Origin: Burkholderia catarinensis
GTDB lineage: Bacteria > Pseudomonadota > Gammaproteobacteria > Burkholderiales > Burkholderiaceae
Direction: 5' to 3'
DNA length: 64,000 bases
Assembly (NCBI RefSeq): GCF_001883705.2
Contig: NZ_MDEQ02000029.1
Span: forward strand, 25,536-89,535
Positions 42,669 to 52,440 of this stretch are shown here, piece by piece. Position 1 is the first letter of the stretch, and every line of letters starts with the position of its first letter. Position numbers and translations under genes: made by a program. Below the pieces are notes generated by a model that was not told the DNA's origin, made no database searches, and saw nothing but the letters and a program-made list of their open reading frames with translations.

Positions 42669-43916
42669 TTACGACAGCAGTTCGGAAAACGGAATGAAAC
42701 GCACGGTCTCGCCTGCGCTGATCGCGTGCTGCGGCGGATTGTCGATCAGGCCGTCGCCCCAGACCGTCGACGTCAGCACCGCCGAACTCTGGTTCGGGAA
42801 CAGGTCGAGGCCGCCGGCCGCATTGACGCGCGCCCGCAGGAATTCGTTGCGCCGGTCGCCCTTGCCCTGCGAAAAGTCGGCCCGCAGCGACAGCGCGCGC
42901 GGCGCGACGTCGCGCACGCCGGACAGGCGCAGCAGGAACGGCCGCACGAACAGCAGGAACGTGACGAAGCTCGACACGGGGTTGCCGGGCAGCCCGACGA
43001 AGTGCGCATCGGCGCGTGCGTCGCCGCGGCGCACCGCGCCGTACGCGAGCGGCTTGCCGGGCTTCATCGCGATCTGCCACAGTGCGAGCCGCCCCTCGGC
43101 CTCGACGGCCGGCTTCACGTGATCCTCGTCGCCGACCGATACGCCGCCGCTCGTCAGGATCACGTCGTGATCGCGCGCGGCCTCGCGCAACGTGTCGCGC
43201 GTCGCGGCGAGCGAGTCGGGCACGATCCCGTAGTCGGTCACGTGGCAGCCGAGCCGCTCCAGCAGCCCGCGCAGCGTGAAGCGGTTCGAGTTGTAGATCG
43301 CGCCGGGCTTCAGCGGCTCGCCCGGCATCGTCAGTTCGTCGCCGGTGAAGAACACCGCGACGCGAATTCGCCGAGCGACCGACAATTGCGCGCAGCCGAC
43401 CGATGCGGCCAGGCCGAGTGCCTGCGGCGTGAGCCGCGTGCCGGCCGGCAGGATCACCGAGCCCTGCCGGATGTCCGCGCCCTGCACGGTAATCCATTCA
43501 CCACCCTTCGGCGTGTGCAGGATCTCGACCGCGTCGCCGTCGGCCGATGCCTGCTCCTGCATCACGACGGCGTCGGCGCCGGGCGGCACCGTCGCGCCGG
43601 TGAAGATCCGCGCGGCCGTGCCGGCCGCAAGCGGCGCGGCCGGATGACCGGCCGGAATGCGCTGCGACACCGGCAAGCGGCGCTCGCCGTGCAGCAGGTC
43701 GGCGACGCGCACCGCATAGCCGTCCATCGCGCTCGTATGCATCGGCGGCACGTCGAGCGGCGAACTCACGTCGGCCGCCAGCACGCGGCCGAGCGCGTCG
43801 AGCGTGGCGACGGTTTCGGTACCGGGCAGCGGCTTCGCGGCATCGAGCAGCGCGGCGAGCGCCTCGGCGGTCGACAGCATCGGCGCGCGCGGCGCCGCGG
43901 GATTCGGGTTCGACAT
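42669..43916 (-). CDS. moeA: Molybdopterin molybdenumtransferase MoeA
   Basis: Inserts molybdate into adenylated molybdopterin. The 415-residue protein shows PMHTSAMDGYAVR, GHPAAPLAAGTAARIFTGA, PPGADAVVMQEQ, the MoCF domain with VFFTGDEL and TSGGVSVGDEDHVK, and LPGNPVSSFVTF. All catalytic acidic residues of the family appear present. It heads the moeA-moaD-moaE operon on minus. Confidence 0.96.
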   Translation of the reverse strand: MSNPNPAAPRAPMLSTAEALAALLDAAKPLPGTETVATLDALGRVLAADVSSPLDVPPMHTSAMDGYAVRVADLLHGERRLPVSQRIPAGHPAAPLAAGTAARIFTGATVPPGADAVVMQEQASADGDAVEILHTPKGGEWITVQGADIRQGSVILPAGTRLTPQALGLAASVGCAQLSVARRIRVAVFFTGDELTMPGEPLKPGAIYNSNRFTLRGLLERLGCHVTDYGIVPDSLAATRDTLREAARDHDVILTSGGVSVGDEDHVKPAVEAEGRLALWQIAMKPGKPLAYGAVRRGDARADAHFVGLPGNPVSSFVTFLLFVRPFLLRLSGVRDVAPRALSLRADFSQGKGDRRNEFLRARVNAAGGLDLFPNQSSAVLTSTVWGDGLIDNPPQHAISAGETVRFIPFSELLS

Positions 43917-44109
43917 CGATGGAATCGGGGATCGGTGGATTCAATACGTCATTGTAGCGACGCCGTCGCGCGGGCGCGCGATATGGCGGACATGCGAAAA
44001 CTGTGATCGGCGCGAACGCGCGGGTCTGGCACTTGTTTCGCGCGGGTGGCGGCGGCAGGCACGCGGCGGGCTGCCGAACGCCTGCACACCGCGGCACCGC
44101 TACCTCCAA

Positions 44110-44160
44110 GCAAAACGGCCGGAACCCCGATCCGTTCGACGAATCGGCATTCCGGCCGTC
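44110..44160 (-). terminator. Rho-independent terminator of thrC
   Basis: On minus: 10-bp stem ACGGCCGGAA/TTCCGGCCGT (with an inner CCGAT/ATCGG pair in the loop) followed by TTTG. It lies 33 bp after the thrC stop and separates it from moeA. The remainder of the gap to moeA (43917-44109) shows no gene; it probably holds the moeA promoter. Confidence 0.8.
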
Positions 44161-44192
44161 CTGCGCAGCCGGGCCCGCGGCCCGGCCGTGCG

Positions 44193-45644
44193 TCACTCGC
44201 CCGTATGCGCGGCGATGAAGTCCTTTACCTGCTGCGCGTCGGCCTGCACGACCTCGAAGCGCTGCGGCAGCGCCTCGAGCCCGTCGAATGCGGCCGGCCG
44301 CTCGGGTTCGCGATCGAGTGCTTCACGGATCGTCTCGCCGAACTTGATCGGCTGCGCGGTCTCGAGCACGACCATCGGCACGCCCGCGTCGAGGTGCTCG
44401 CGCGCAACCTTCACGCCGTCGGCCGTGTGCGTGTCGATCGTCGTGTGGTAGCGCGAGAACACGTCGCGGATCGTCGCGATGCGGTCAGTGTGGCTGCTGC
44501 GGCCCGACACGAAACCGAACTCGGCGACGCGCGCGAAATCGCCGCTCGCCGCGAGATCGAAGCCGCCCTTCTCCTCGACGTCGCGGAACAGCTGCATCAC
44601 GCGCGCCGGATCGCGGCCGAGCAGGTCGAACACGAAGCGCTCGAAGTTCGACGCCTTCGAAATGTCCATGCTCGGGCTGCTCGTGTGATACGTGTTCTCG
44701 GCGCTGCGCACGCGATACGCGCCCGTGCGGAAGAACTCGTCGAGCACGTCGTTCTCGTTGGTCGCGACCACCAGCTTCGCGATCGGCAGCCCCATCATCC
44801 GCGCGATGTGGCCCGCGCAGACGTTGCCGAAGTTGCCCGACGGCACCGTGAACGACACGCGCTCGTCGTTGGACTGCGTCGCCGCGAAGTAGCCCTTGAA
44901 GTAGTACACGACCTGCGCGACGACGCGCGCCCAGTTGATCGAGTTGACCGTGCCGATCTTCTGCTGCGCCTTGAACGCGTGGTCGTTCGAGACGGCCTTC
45001 ACGATGTCCTGGCAGTCGTCGAACACGCCTTCGACCGCGAGGTTGAAGATGTTCGGATCCTGCAGGCTGAACATCTGGGCCGTCTGGAACGCGCTCATCT
45101 TCTTGTGCGGCGACAGCATGAACACGCGCACACCGGCCTTGCCGCGCATCGCGTATTCGGCCGCGCTGCCCGTGTCGCCCGACGTCGCGCCGAGAATGTT
45201 CAGCGCTTCGCCATGCTTCGCGAGCGTGTACTCGAACAGGTTGCCGAGCAGCTGCATCGCCATGTCCTTGAACGCGAGCGTCGGGCCGTTCGACAGTTCG
45301 AGCAGCGACAGCGCCGTACCGTTCTCGGTGCCGAGCGTCTTCAGCGGCGTGATGTCGGACGCGTTCTCGCCGTGGCGCGTGTTGCTGTACACGTCGGCCG
45401 TGTACGTGCGGCGCGTGATCGCGCGCAGGCCGTCGGCCGGCACGTCGTCGCAGAACTTCGACAGGATCTCGAACGCGAGATCCGCGTACGACAGCGAGCG
45501 CCAGCGCGCGAGCTCGTCGGCGGACACCTTCGGATACTCGGCCGGCAGGTAGAGCCCGCCATCCTTCGCGAGACCGCCGAGCAGGATGTCGGAGAACGTA
45601 TGGCGCTCGCCGATGCCGGCGCCGCGCGTGGAGATGTAATTCAT
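44193..45644 (-). CDS. thrC: Threonine synthase
   Basis: PLP enzyme converting O-phospho-L-homoserine to threonine. The 483-residue protein begins MNYISTRGAGIGERHTFSDI and has the PLP lysine segment NGPTLAFKDMAMQ, ATSGDTGSAAEYAMRG, and VPSGNFGNVCAGH, typical of the long class II ThrC of proteobacteria and yeast. The ATG at 45644 lies 14 bp after the hom stop; an in-frame ATG six codons upstream overlaps hom and is less likely. Terminator downstream. Confidence 0.96.
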   Translation of the reverse strand: MNYISTRGAGIGERHTFSDILLGGLAKDGGLYLPAEYPKVSADELARWRSLSYADLAFEILSKFCDDVPADGLRAITRRTYTADVYSNTRHGENASDITPLKTLGTENGTALSLLELSNGPTLAFKDMAMQLLGNLFEYTLAKHGEALNILGATSGDTGSAAEYAMRGKAGVRVFMLSPHKKMSAFQTAQMFSLQDPNIFNLAVEGVFDDCQDIVKAVSNDHAFKAQQKIGTVNSINWARVVAQVVYYFKGYFAATQSNDERVSFTVPSGNFGNVCAGHIARMMGLPIAKLVVATNENDVLDEFFRTGAYRVRSAENTYHTSSPSMDISKASNFERFVFDLLGRDPARVMQLFRDVEEKGGFDLAASGDFARVAEFGFVSGRSSHTDRIATIRDVFSRYHTTIDTHTADGVKVAREHLDAGVPMVVLETAQPIKFGETIREALDREPERPAAFDGLEALPQRFEVVQADAQQVKDFIAAHTGE

Positions 45645-45658
45645 GTCGTCCTCGATCC

Positions 45659-46987
45659 TCAATTCAGCGCTTCCATGCGCAGCTTCGTCACCTTCGACAC
45701 GACCGTCTCCAGGCTCTCGATTTGCGCGATCGCCGCATTGACGTTCTTCTCGAGCGTTTCGTGCGTGATCAGGATGATGTCGGTTTCGCCGTTCGCGTCG
45801 TCGACCTGTTCCGACTCCTTCTGCAGCAGCGCGTCGATCGAGATGCCCGATGCGGCGAGGATGCGCGTGATGTTGGCCAGCACGCCCGTCTGGTCGGCGA
45901 CGCGCAGGCGCAGGTAGTAGCCGCTCGTCACTTCGTCGATCGGCAGAATCGGCGTGTTCGACAGGCTGTCGGGCTGGAACGCGAGGTGCGGCACGCGATG
46001 CTCGGGGTCGGCCGTGTGCAGGCGCGTGACGTCGACGAGATCCGCGACCACGGCCGACGCGGTCGGCTCCGCGCCCGCGCCCTTGCCGTAGTACAGCGTC
46101 GTGCCGACCGCGTCGCCGTGCACGACGACCGCGTTCATCGCACCCTCGACGTTCGCGAGCAGGCGCTTCTCCGGGATCAGCGTCGGGTGCACGCGCAGCT
46201 CGATGCCGTTTTCGGCGCGGCGCGTGATGCCGAGCAGCTTGATCCGGTAGCCGAGCTCCTCCGCGTAGCGGATGTCGGTCGCGTCGAGCTTGCTGATGCC
46301 CTCGACGTACGCGCGGTCGAACTGCACCGGCACGCCGAACGCGATCGCGCTCATGATCGTCGCCTTGTGCGCGGCGTCGACGCCTTCGATGTCGAAGGTC
46401 GGATCGGCTTCCGCGTAGCCGAGCTCCTGCGCGGCCTTCAGCGCGGTCGCGAAGTCGAGCCCGCGGTCGCGCATTTCCGACAGGATGTAGTTGGTCGTGC
46501 CGTTGATGATGCCCGCGATGTACTGGATGCGGTTCGCGGTCAGGCCTTCGCGCAGCGCCTTGATGATCGGGATGCCGCCGGCGACGGCCGCCTCGAATGC
46601 GACCATCACGCCCTTTGCGCGCGCAGCCTCGAAGATCTCGGTGCCGTGCACCGCGAGCAGCGCCTTGTTCGCCGTCACGACGTGCTTGCCGTTCGCGATC
46701 GCGCGCAGCACGAGCTCGCGCGCGATGCCCGTGCCGCCGATCATCTCGGCGATGATCGCGATCGACGGATCGTCGACGACCGCATTGAAATCGTCGGTGA
46801 TCTGCGCGGCGCCGGCGTCGCCGCCGAGCGCAGCCTGCGCCTTGGCCGGGTTGCGCACGGCAATGCGCGCAACCTCGATGCCGCGCCCCGCGCGTCGCTT
46901 GATTTCTTCCTGGTTGCGGCGCAGCACCGTGAAGGTGCCGCTGCCGACGGTGCCGAAGCCCAACAGGCCAACTTTGATCGGTTCCAT
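45659..46987 (-). CDS. hom: Homoserine dehydrogenase
   Basis: Reduces aspartate semialdehyde to homoserine. The 442-residue monofunctional type begins MEPIKVGLLGFGTVGSGTFT (NAD(P) motif GFGTVGSG), has the catalytic core GIINGTTNYILSEM and AEADPTFDIEGVDAAHKATI with the substrate lysine, and a C-terminal ACT domain (YYLRLRVADQTGVLANITRI) for threonine feedback. A longer open frame reaching back over the aminotransferase gene is not coding. Operon: alaA-hom-thrC. Confidence 0.96.
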   Translation of the reverse strand: MEPIKVGLLGFGTVGSGTFTVLRRNQEEIKRRAGRGIEVARIAVRNPAKAQAALGGDAGAAQITDDFNAVVDDPSIAIIAEMIGGTGIARELVLRAIANGKHVVTANKALLAVHGTEIFEAARAKGVMVAFEAAVAGGIPIIKALREGLTANRIQYIAGIINGTTNYILSEMRDRGLDFATALKAAQELGYAEADPTFDIEGVDAAHKATIMSAIAFGVPVQFDRAYVEGISKLDATDIRYAEELGYRIKLLGITRRAENGIELRVHPTLIPEKRLLANVEGAMNAVVVHGDAVGTTLYYGKGAGAEPTASAVVADLVDVTRLHTADPEHRVPHLAFQPDSLSNTPILPIDEVTSGYYLRLRVADQTGVLANITRILAASGISIDALLQKESEQVDDANGETDIILITHETLEKNVNAAIAQIESLETVVSKVTKLRMEALN

Positions 46988-47040
46988 GCTGCGTGTGATC
47001 GATGAGTAAGAAGTAGTGAGTTCCGTGTGGTCCTGCCCGC

Positions 47041-48279
47041 TCACGCCGAATAGCGCTTGCGGTAGCCGTCGAGGAAGCGTGCGATCCGGTTGATCGAATC
47101 GGTCAGGTCGTCGAGGTTCGGCAGGAAGACCACGCGGAAGTGGTCCGGTGTCGCCCAGTTGAAACCCGTGCCCTGCACGAGCAGCACGCGCTCCTCGAGC
47201 AACAGGTCGAGAATGAATTGCTGGTCGTTCTGGATCGGGTAGAGCTTCGGGTCGAGGCGCGGGAACATGTACAGCGCGGCCTGCGGCTTTACACAGGTTA
47301 CGCCCGGAATCGACGTGAGCATGTCGTACGCGAGCTCGCGCTGCTTGTACAGGCGCCCGCTCGGCACGATCAGCTCGTTGATGCTCTGGTAGCCGCCGAG
47401 CGCCGTCTGGATCGCGAACTGCCCGGGCACGTTCGCGCACAGGCGCATCGACGACAGGATGCCGAGCCCCTCGAGGTAATCCTTCGCATGCCGGCGGTTG
47501 TCGCCGCCGAGGCCCGATACGGCCATCCAGCCTGCGCGATAGCCGCACGACCGATAGCTCTTCGACAGGCTGTTGAACGTGACGGTGATCACGTCCTCCG
47601 ACAGCGAACCCATCGCGGTGTGCTCGAGGCCGTCGTAGACGATCTTGTCGTAGACCTCGTCGGCAAACACGATCAGCCCGTGCTGGCGCGCGATCTCGAG
47701 CAGCTCGAGCAGCAATTCGTCGGAATAGAGCGCGCCGGTCGGATTGTTCGGGTTGATCACGACGAGCGCCTTCGTGTTCGGCGTGATCTTGCGGCGGATG
47801 TCGTCGAGATCGGGCATCCACGCATTCTGCTCGTCGCAGACGTAGTGCACGGGCGTGCCGCCCGACAGGCTCACCGCCGCCGTCCACAGCGGGTAGTCGG
47901 GCGCGGGCAGCAGCACTTCGTCGCCGTCGTTCAGCAGCGCCTGGGTCGCCATCACGATCAGCTCGGACGCGCCGTTGCCGATGTAGATGTCGTCGAGACC
48001 GACGCCCACGACGCCCTTTTCCTGCGTGTAGTGCATCACGGCCTTGCGGGCCGAGAACACGCCCTTCGAATCCGAATAGCCGGACGACGACGGCAGGTTG
48101 CGGATCATGTCCTGGATGATCTCGTCCGGCGCGTCGAAACCGAACGGCGCGAGGTTGCCGATGTTCAGCTTGATGATGCGGTGGCCTTCTTCCTCGAGGC
48201 GCTTCGCGTGCTCGAGCACCGGGCCACGGATGTCGTAGCAGACGTTGAGCAGCTTGTTCGACTTCTGAATCGGTTTCAC
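47041..48279 (-). CDS. alaA: Class I/II aminotransferase, AlaA-type (glutamate-pyruvate aminotransferase)
   Basis: PLP fold-type I aminotransferase, 412 residues. Conserved features: NIGNLAPFGFDAPDEI, SSGYSDSKGVFSARKAVMHY, the NPNNPTGALYSDE loop and the Schiff-base lysine in NSLSKSYRSCGYRAGWM. It closely matches E. coli AlaA, which makes alanine from pyruvate and glutamate. The hom start is 53 bp downstream, suggesting an amino-acid biosynthesis operon, although alaA itself is not a threonine gene. Symbol assigned by similarity only. Confidence 0.88.
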   Translation of the reverse strand: MKPIQKSNKLLNVCYDIRGPVLEHAKRLEEEGHRIIKLNIGNLAPFGFDAPDEIIQDMIRNLPSSSGYSDSKGVFSARKAVMHYTQEKGVVGVGLDDIYIGNGASELIVMATQALLNDGDEVLLPAPDYPLWTAAVSLSGGTPVHYVCDEQNAWMPDLDDIRRKITPNTKALVVINPNNPTGALYSDELLLELLEIARQHGLIVFADEVYDKIVYDGLEHTAMGSLSEDVITVTFNSLSKSYRSCGYRAGWMAVSGLGGDNRRHAKDYLEGLGILSSMRLCANVPGQFAIQTALGGYQSINELIVPSGRLYKQRELAYDMLTSIPGVTCVKPQAALYMFPRLDPKLYPIQNDQQFILDLLLEERVLLVQGTGFNWATPDHFRVVFLPNLDDLTDSINRIARFLDGYRKRYSA

Positions 48280-48591
48280 GACGACACGGTTCCTGGGTTG
48301 GCCTTGCGGCCGGGGGGCGGGATCAAAACTGGAAAGCGGCTGGTCTGCGCGCGCTGTCTAGACTGGAAAAAGCGGGCGGTCGGACGCAGCTTATGGCAAC
48401 GCACGACGCAAGTGGCGCCCGGGGGCGACCAAAAAGTTATAATTTAGCGGATTTTGGCCGACTTTCGCAATGCACCATAGCCGCGCCGGGCCCGCGCCGT
48501 CAGGCGTCCCGCATGCGCAGGCGCGTGAAACCGGCTGCCCGGGCCCGTGCGGCCTGCGACACATTCCCCTACGGAAACGCGGAATACCGAT
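48280..48591. other. alaA / Mth938-like divergent intergenic region
   Basis: 312 bp without a gene. A TATAAT at 48438-48443 on plus lacks a credible -35. On minus, a TTGCGA (about 48470) and TAAATT pair with an 18-bp gap could be the alaA promoter. Neither assignment is firm. The 3' part is GC-rich leader sequence. Confidence 0.35.
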
Positions 48592-48966
48592 TTGAAACTG
48601 CACCAGGATACGAGCGGCGCGCTCAACACCGTCACCGGCTACGGCCCCGATTATGTCGACGTCAATCTCGAACGCCATGAAACGAGCGTCATCGTGCTGC
48701 CCGGCTCGCCGGTCCAGGCATGGCCCGTGTCGTCATTCGACGCGCTCGCGCCCGAGCATTTCGCGATGCTGCTCGACCCGATACCCGAACTCGTGATCTT
48801 CGGCAGCGGCGCGCGGCTGCGCTTCCCGCACCCGCGGCTCGTCGCGGCACTCACGGCCAAGCGGATCGGCGTCGAGACGATGGATTTCCAGGCCGCCTGC
48901 CGCACTTATAACATCCTGATGGCCGAGGGCCGCAAAGTCGCTGCCGCGCTCTTAATTGAACGTTAA
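48592..48966 (+). CDS. Mth938-like (DUF498/DUF598) domain protein
   Basis: 124-residue protein of the Mth938/AAMDC family, a small alpha/beta fold of uncertain function. It contains VTGYGPDYVDVNLERHETSV, the FDALAPEHFAMLLDPIPELVIFGSG core and RLVAALTAKRIGVETMDFQAACRTYNILMAEGR. The TTG at 48592 (KLHQDTSGAL) is chosen because homology starts there and 15 upstream codons look non-conserved; no strong ribosome site helps. It precedes the arn cluster by 124 bp on the same strand; a functional link is not evident. Confidence 0.8.
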   Translation: MKLHQDTSGALNTVTGYGPDYVDVNLERHETSVIVLPGSPVQAWPVSSFDALAPEHFAMLLDPIPELVIFGSGARLRFPHPRLVAALTAKRIGVETMDFQAACRTYNILMAEGRKVAAALLIER

Positions 48967-49090
48967 TCCCCGATGCGGTAAAACTCGGGCCGGCGCAGCG
49001 GGTCGATCCCCCGGATCGGCCCGGCCAGGCCGCCCGCCCCCGGCGCAACCCGCCGGCGGCCCGTCACAACAACCAACAGGCTGAAAATCC

Positions 49091-50767
49091 ATGAACGATA
49101 CGCCGTCGAGGCTACCGCTCAATCGCATCACGCTCGCCCTCCTCATCGTCGCGCTCGCGATCGTCTGGTTCGCGCCGCTCGGGCTGCGCCACCTGATCCC
49201 CAGCGACGAAGGCCGCTACGCGGAGATGGCACGCGAGATGTTCGTCACCGGCGACTGGATCACGCCGCGCTACAACGGCTACAAGTACTTCGAGAAGCCG
49301 CCGCTGCAGACCTGGCTGAACGCGCTCACGTTCGCATGGTTCGGCATCGGCGAATGGCAGGCGCGCCTCTACACGGCCGTCGCGAGCTTCGCCGGCGTGC
49401 TGCTCGTCGGCTTCACCGGCGCGCGCCTGTTCAACCCGCTGTCGGGCTTCCTCGCGGCCGTCGTGCTCGCGTGCGCGCCGTACTGGAACCTGATGGGCCA
49501 CTTCAACGCGCTCGACATGGGGCTCGCGTTCTGGATGGCGCTGTCGCTCTGCTCACTGCTGCTCGCGCAGCGGCCCGGGCTGCGCCCGGCCGCGGTGCGC
49601 GGCTGGATGTGGACGTGCTGGGCGGCGATGGCGTTCGCGATGCTGTCGAAGGGCCTCGTCGGCCTGATCCTCCCCGGCGCCGTGCTCGTGCTCTATACGC
49701 TGGTCGCGCGCGACTGGGCGCTGTGGAAACGCCTGTACCTGGTCAGCGGCCTCGTGATCTTCTTCGCGATCGTCACGCCATGGTTCGTGCTCGTCCAGCA
49801 GCGCAACCCCGAGTTCTTCAACTTCTTCTTCATCGTCCAGCAGTTCCGCCGGTACCTGACCCCGGAACAGAACCGCCCGGGCCCGCTCTACTACTTCGTG
49901 CCCGTGCTGCTGGTCGGCTTCCTGCCGTGGCTGTCGGTCGCGTGGCAGAGCATCCGCCATGCGCTGCGGATGCCGCGCCAGCCGAACGGCTTCTCGCCGA
50001 TGCTCGTGCTGCTGATCTGGAGCGCATTCATCTTCCTGTTCTTCAGCACGTCGCACTCGAAGCTGATCTCGTACGTGCTGCCGGTCGCGCCGGCGCTCGC
50101 GCTGATCATCGGCGCGTACCTGCCGCTGATGACGGCCGACCGGTTCCGCCGCCACCTGCTCGGCTACCTCGTGTTCTTCGTCGCCGCCGCGTTCGGGATC
50201 ATCTTCCTCGCGTACCAGGGCGATGCCCGCACGCCGAACGCGCTGTACCGCGCATTCCAGATCTGGTTGTACGCGGGCCTCGCGGTTGCGGCCGCACTGG
50301 CGCTCGCGGCCGCGTGGCTGAACCGCCGCGCGGGCGTCGCGGCCGCGATCGCCGCGTTCGGCGCCGCGTGGCTCGCCTTCTGCACGATCGGCGGCACCGG
50401 GCACGACGAGTTCGGCCGCTACAGCTCGGGCGCGCTGCTCGCGCCCGCCGTGCGCGCCGAACTGGCGAAGCTGCCGCCCGACACGCCGTTCTACTCGGTC
50501 GAGATGCTCGATCACACGTTCCCGTTCTACATGGGCCATACGACGATCATGGTCCAGCGCCAGGACGAGCTCGCGTTCGGGATCTCGGTCGAGCCGAACA
50601 AATGGATTCCGACCGTCGACGAATGGATCACGCGCTGGAAACAGGAAACCCATGCGCTCGCGATCATGCCGCCCGGCCAGTACGACACGCTGGTCAAGCA
50701 AGGTGTGCCGATGCGCGTGATCGCGCGCGACAGCCGCCGCGTGATCGTCGAGAAACCGCAATCGTAA
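49091..50767 (+). CDS. arnT: Lipid A Ara4N transferase (ArnT-type glycosyltransferase)
   Basis: Polytopic inner-membrane transferase moving 4-amino-4-deoxy-L-arabinose from undecaprenyl phosphate to lipid A on the periplasmic face, lowering negative charge and causing polymyxin resistance. The 558-residue protein has about 12 TM helices, the periplasmic catalytic loop IPSDEGRYAEMAREMF with Asp/Glu, and TPRYNGYKYFEKPPLQTWL, a GT83 signature. A soluble C-terminal domain follows residue 430. It is first in the arn operon, 13 bp before the flippase subunit. Confidence 0.92.
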   Translation: MNDTPSRLPLNRITLALLIVALAIVWFAPLGLRHLIPSDEGRYAEMAREMFVTGDWITPRYNGYKYFEKPPLQTWLNALTFAWFGIGEWQARLYTAVASFAGVLLVGFTGARLFNPLSGFLAAVVLACAPYWNLMGHFNALDMGLAFWMALSLCSLLLAQRPGLRPAAVRGWMWTCWAAMAFAMLSKGLVGLILPGAVLVLYTLVARDWALWKRLYLVSGLVIFFAIVTPWFVLVQQRNPEFFNFFFIVQQFRRYLTPEQNRPGPLYYFVPVLLVGFLPWLSVAWQSIRHALRMPRQPNGFSPMLVLLIWSAFIFLFFSTSHSKLISYVLPVAPALALIIGAYLPLMTADRFRRHLLGYLVFFVAAAFGIIFLAYQGDARTPNALYRAFQIWLYAGLAVAAALALAAAWLNRRAGVAAAIAAFGAAWLAFCTIGGTGHDEFGRYSSGALLAPAVRAELAKLPPDTPFYSVEMLDHTFPFYMGHTTIMVQRQDELAFGISVEPNKWIPTVDEWITRWKQETHALAIMPPGQYDTLVKQGVPMRVIARDSRRVIVEKPQS

Positions 50768-50780
50768 GGACGCCCACCGC

Positions 50781-51152
50781 ATGAATCCCGTTTCGTTCGT
50801 CTGCATCATCACCGGCGTCATGCTCAACGCCTGTGCGCAACTTTTGCTGAAAGCCGGCGTCAACGCCGTCGGGCACTTCGAATTCAGCCGTGCGAACATC
50901 GTCCCGGTCGGCCTGAAGATCGCGACCCAGCTGCCGATCATCGGCGGCCTCGGCTGCTACGTGCTGAGCGTCGTCGTCTGGATCGTCGGGCTGTCGCGGG
51001 TCGACGTGTCGATCGCGTACCCGATGCTGTCGCTCGGCTACGTCGTCAACGCATTCGCGGCCTGGTACCTGTTCGGCGAGGTGCTGTCGGTCCAGCGGCT
51101 CGTCGGCATCGGCATCATCCTGATCGGGGTGCTCGTGCTCGCGCGAAGCTGA
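50781..51152 (+). CDS. arnE: EmrE-like subunit of undecaprenyl-phospho-Ara4N flippase
   Basis: Small multidrug-resistance-family membrane protein, 123 residues with four hydrophobic helices; it starts MNPVSFVCIITGVMLNACAQLLLKAG and ends GIILIGVLVLARS. In enterobacteria ArnE and ArnF form the flippase for undecaprenyl-phospho-Ara4N; only one such gene is present here, so it may act as a homodimer or with a subunit encoded elsewhere. It could equally be called arnF. AAGGA lies upstream. Confidence 0.8.
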   Translation: MNPVSFVCIITGVMLNACAQLLLKAGVNAVGHFEFSRANIVPVGLKIATQLPIIGGLGCYVLSVVVWIVGLSRVDVSIAYPMLSLGYVVNAFAAWYLFGEVLSVQRLVGIGIILIGVLVLARS

Positions 51153-51282
51153 GCATGCCCCGCGGCGTTAAGCATTCGCCTACAAAAAATCACGGTGCGA
51201 ATCCGCCAACCGGTGTTTAATGCCGGTTTCGGCCGGGATCGCCCGACCCTTTTATTACACGCCATTACAGGCCAAAACGTTC

Positions 51283-52434
51283 ATGAGCCAGACTATCGCT
51301 CCGTTTCTGCCGTTCACCCGCCCCGAGATCGATGAGGAAACCATCCAGGGCGTCGTCGAGGTGCTGCGTTCGGGCTGGATCACCACCGGCCCGCAGTGCC
51401 AGAAATTCGAAGCGGCGCTGTCCGAATACTGCGGCGGCCGTCCGGTCCGCGCATTCAATTCGGGTACCTGCACGCTCGAGATCGGCCTGCGCATCGCGGG
51501 CGTCGGCGCCGGCGACGAAGTGATCACGACGCCGGCGTCGTGGGTCTCGACCAGCAACGTGATCCTCGAGACGGGCGCGACGCCCGTGTTCGCCGACATC
51601 GATCCCGTCACGCGCAACATCGACCTCGACAAGCTCGAGCAGGCGATCACGCCGCGCACGAAGGCGATCATCCCGGTTTACCTGGCCGGCCTGCCGGTCG
51701 ACATGGATCGCCTGTACGCGATCGCGCGTGCGCACAACCTGCGCGTGATCGAGGACGCCGCGCAGGCGCTCGGCTCGACGTGGAACGGCAAGCGCATCGG
51801 CGCGATCGGCGACATCGTGTCGTTCAGCTTCCACGCGAACAAGAACCTGACGACGATCGAAGGCGGCGCGCTCGTGCTGAACAACGAGGACGAAGCGACG
51901 CTCGCGCAGAAGTACCGGCTGCAGGGCATCACGCGCACGGGCTTCGACGGGATGGACTGCGACGTGCTCGGCGGCAAGTACAACCTGACCGATGTCGCCG
52001 CGCGCGTCGGCCTCGGCCAGTTGCCGCACCTCGAGCGCTTCACCGCGCAGCGCCGCGCGCTCGCCCGCGCGTATTTCGCCGCGTTCGACGGCGGCCCGGC
52101 CGTGAAGCTCGGCGTCGGCCTGCCCGTCGCCGAATTCGAGAACGGCAACTGGCACATGTTCCAGATCACGCTGCCGCTCGAACGGCTGTCGATCCCGCGC
52201 GCCGATTTCATGGCGCAGATGAAGGAGCGCGGCATCGGCACGGGCATCCACTACCCGGCGATCCACCTTTTCACGCTGTATCGCGCGCGCGGTTTCAAGG
52301 AGGGCATGTTCCCCCACGCCGAACGGTACGGCGCGTCGACCGTCACGCTGCCGCTCTTCACGCAGATGACGGAAGGCGACGTGCGTCGCGTGGTCGACGC
52401 CATCAACCAGATTTGCGAACAATACGGAAAATAA
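51283..52434 (+). CDS. arnB: UDP-4-amino-4-deoxy-L-arabinose aminotransferase
   Basis: PLP-dependent aminotransferase of the DegT/DnrJ/EryC1 family making UDP-Ara4N from UDP-Ara4O with glutamate. The 383-residue protein begins MSQTIAPFLPFTRPEIDEET, with FNSGTCTLEIGLRIAG, VIEDAAQALGSTWNG and the PLP lysine in SFHANKNLTTIEGG. Start chosen at 51283; a frame from 51220 adds unrelated residues. 130 bp separate it from the flippase gene, enough for an internal promoter, though none was clearly recognised. Confidence 0.94.
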   Translation: MSQTIAPFLPFTRPEIDEETIQGVVEVLRSGWITTGPQCQKFEAALSEYCGGRPVRAFNSGTCTLEIGLRIAGVGAGDEVITTPASWVSTSNVILETGATPVFADIDPVTRNIDLDKLEQAITPRTKAIIPVYLAGLPVDMDRLYAIARAHNLRVIEDAAQALGSTWNGKRIGAIGDIVSFSFHANKNLTTIEGGALVLNNEDEATLAQKYRLQGITRTGFDGMDCDVLGGKYNLTDVAARVGLGQLPHLERFTAQRRALARAYFAAFDGGPAVKLGVGLPVAEFENGNWHMFQITLPLERLSIPRADFMAQMKERGIGTGIHYPAIHLFTLYRARGFKEGMFPHAERYGASTVTLPLFTQMTEGDVRRVVDAINQICEQYGK

Positions 52435-52440
52435 GCGTAC

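Noticed and set aside
45659..47887. Possible fusion of aminotransferase and homoserine dehydrogenase
   Set aside because: The upstream part is an out-of-frame shadow of the aminotransferase; hom has its own ATG at 46987 with the canonical N-terminus.
48438..48443. Perfect TATAAT as promoter for the Mth938-like gene
   Set aside because: No -35-like hexamer lies 15-19 bp upstream and no TG extension is present; kept only as a note.
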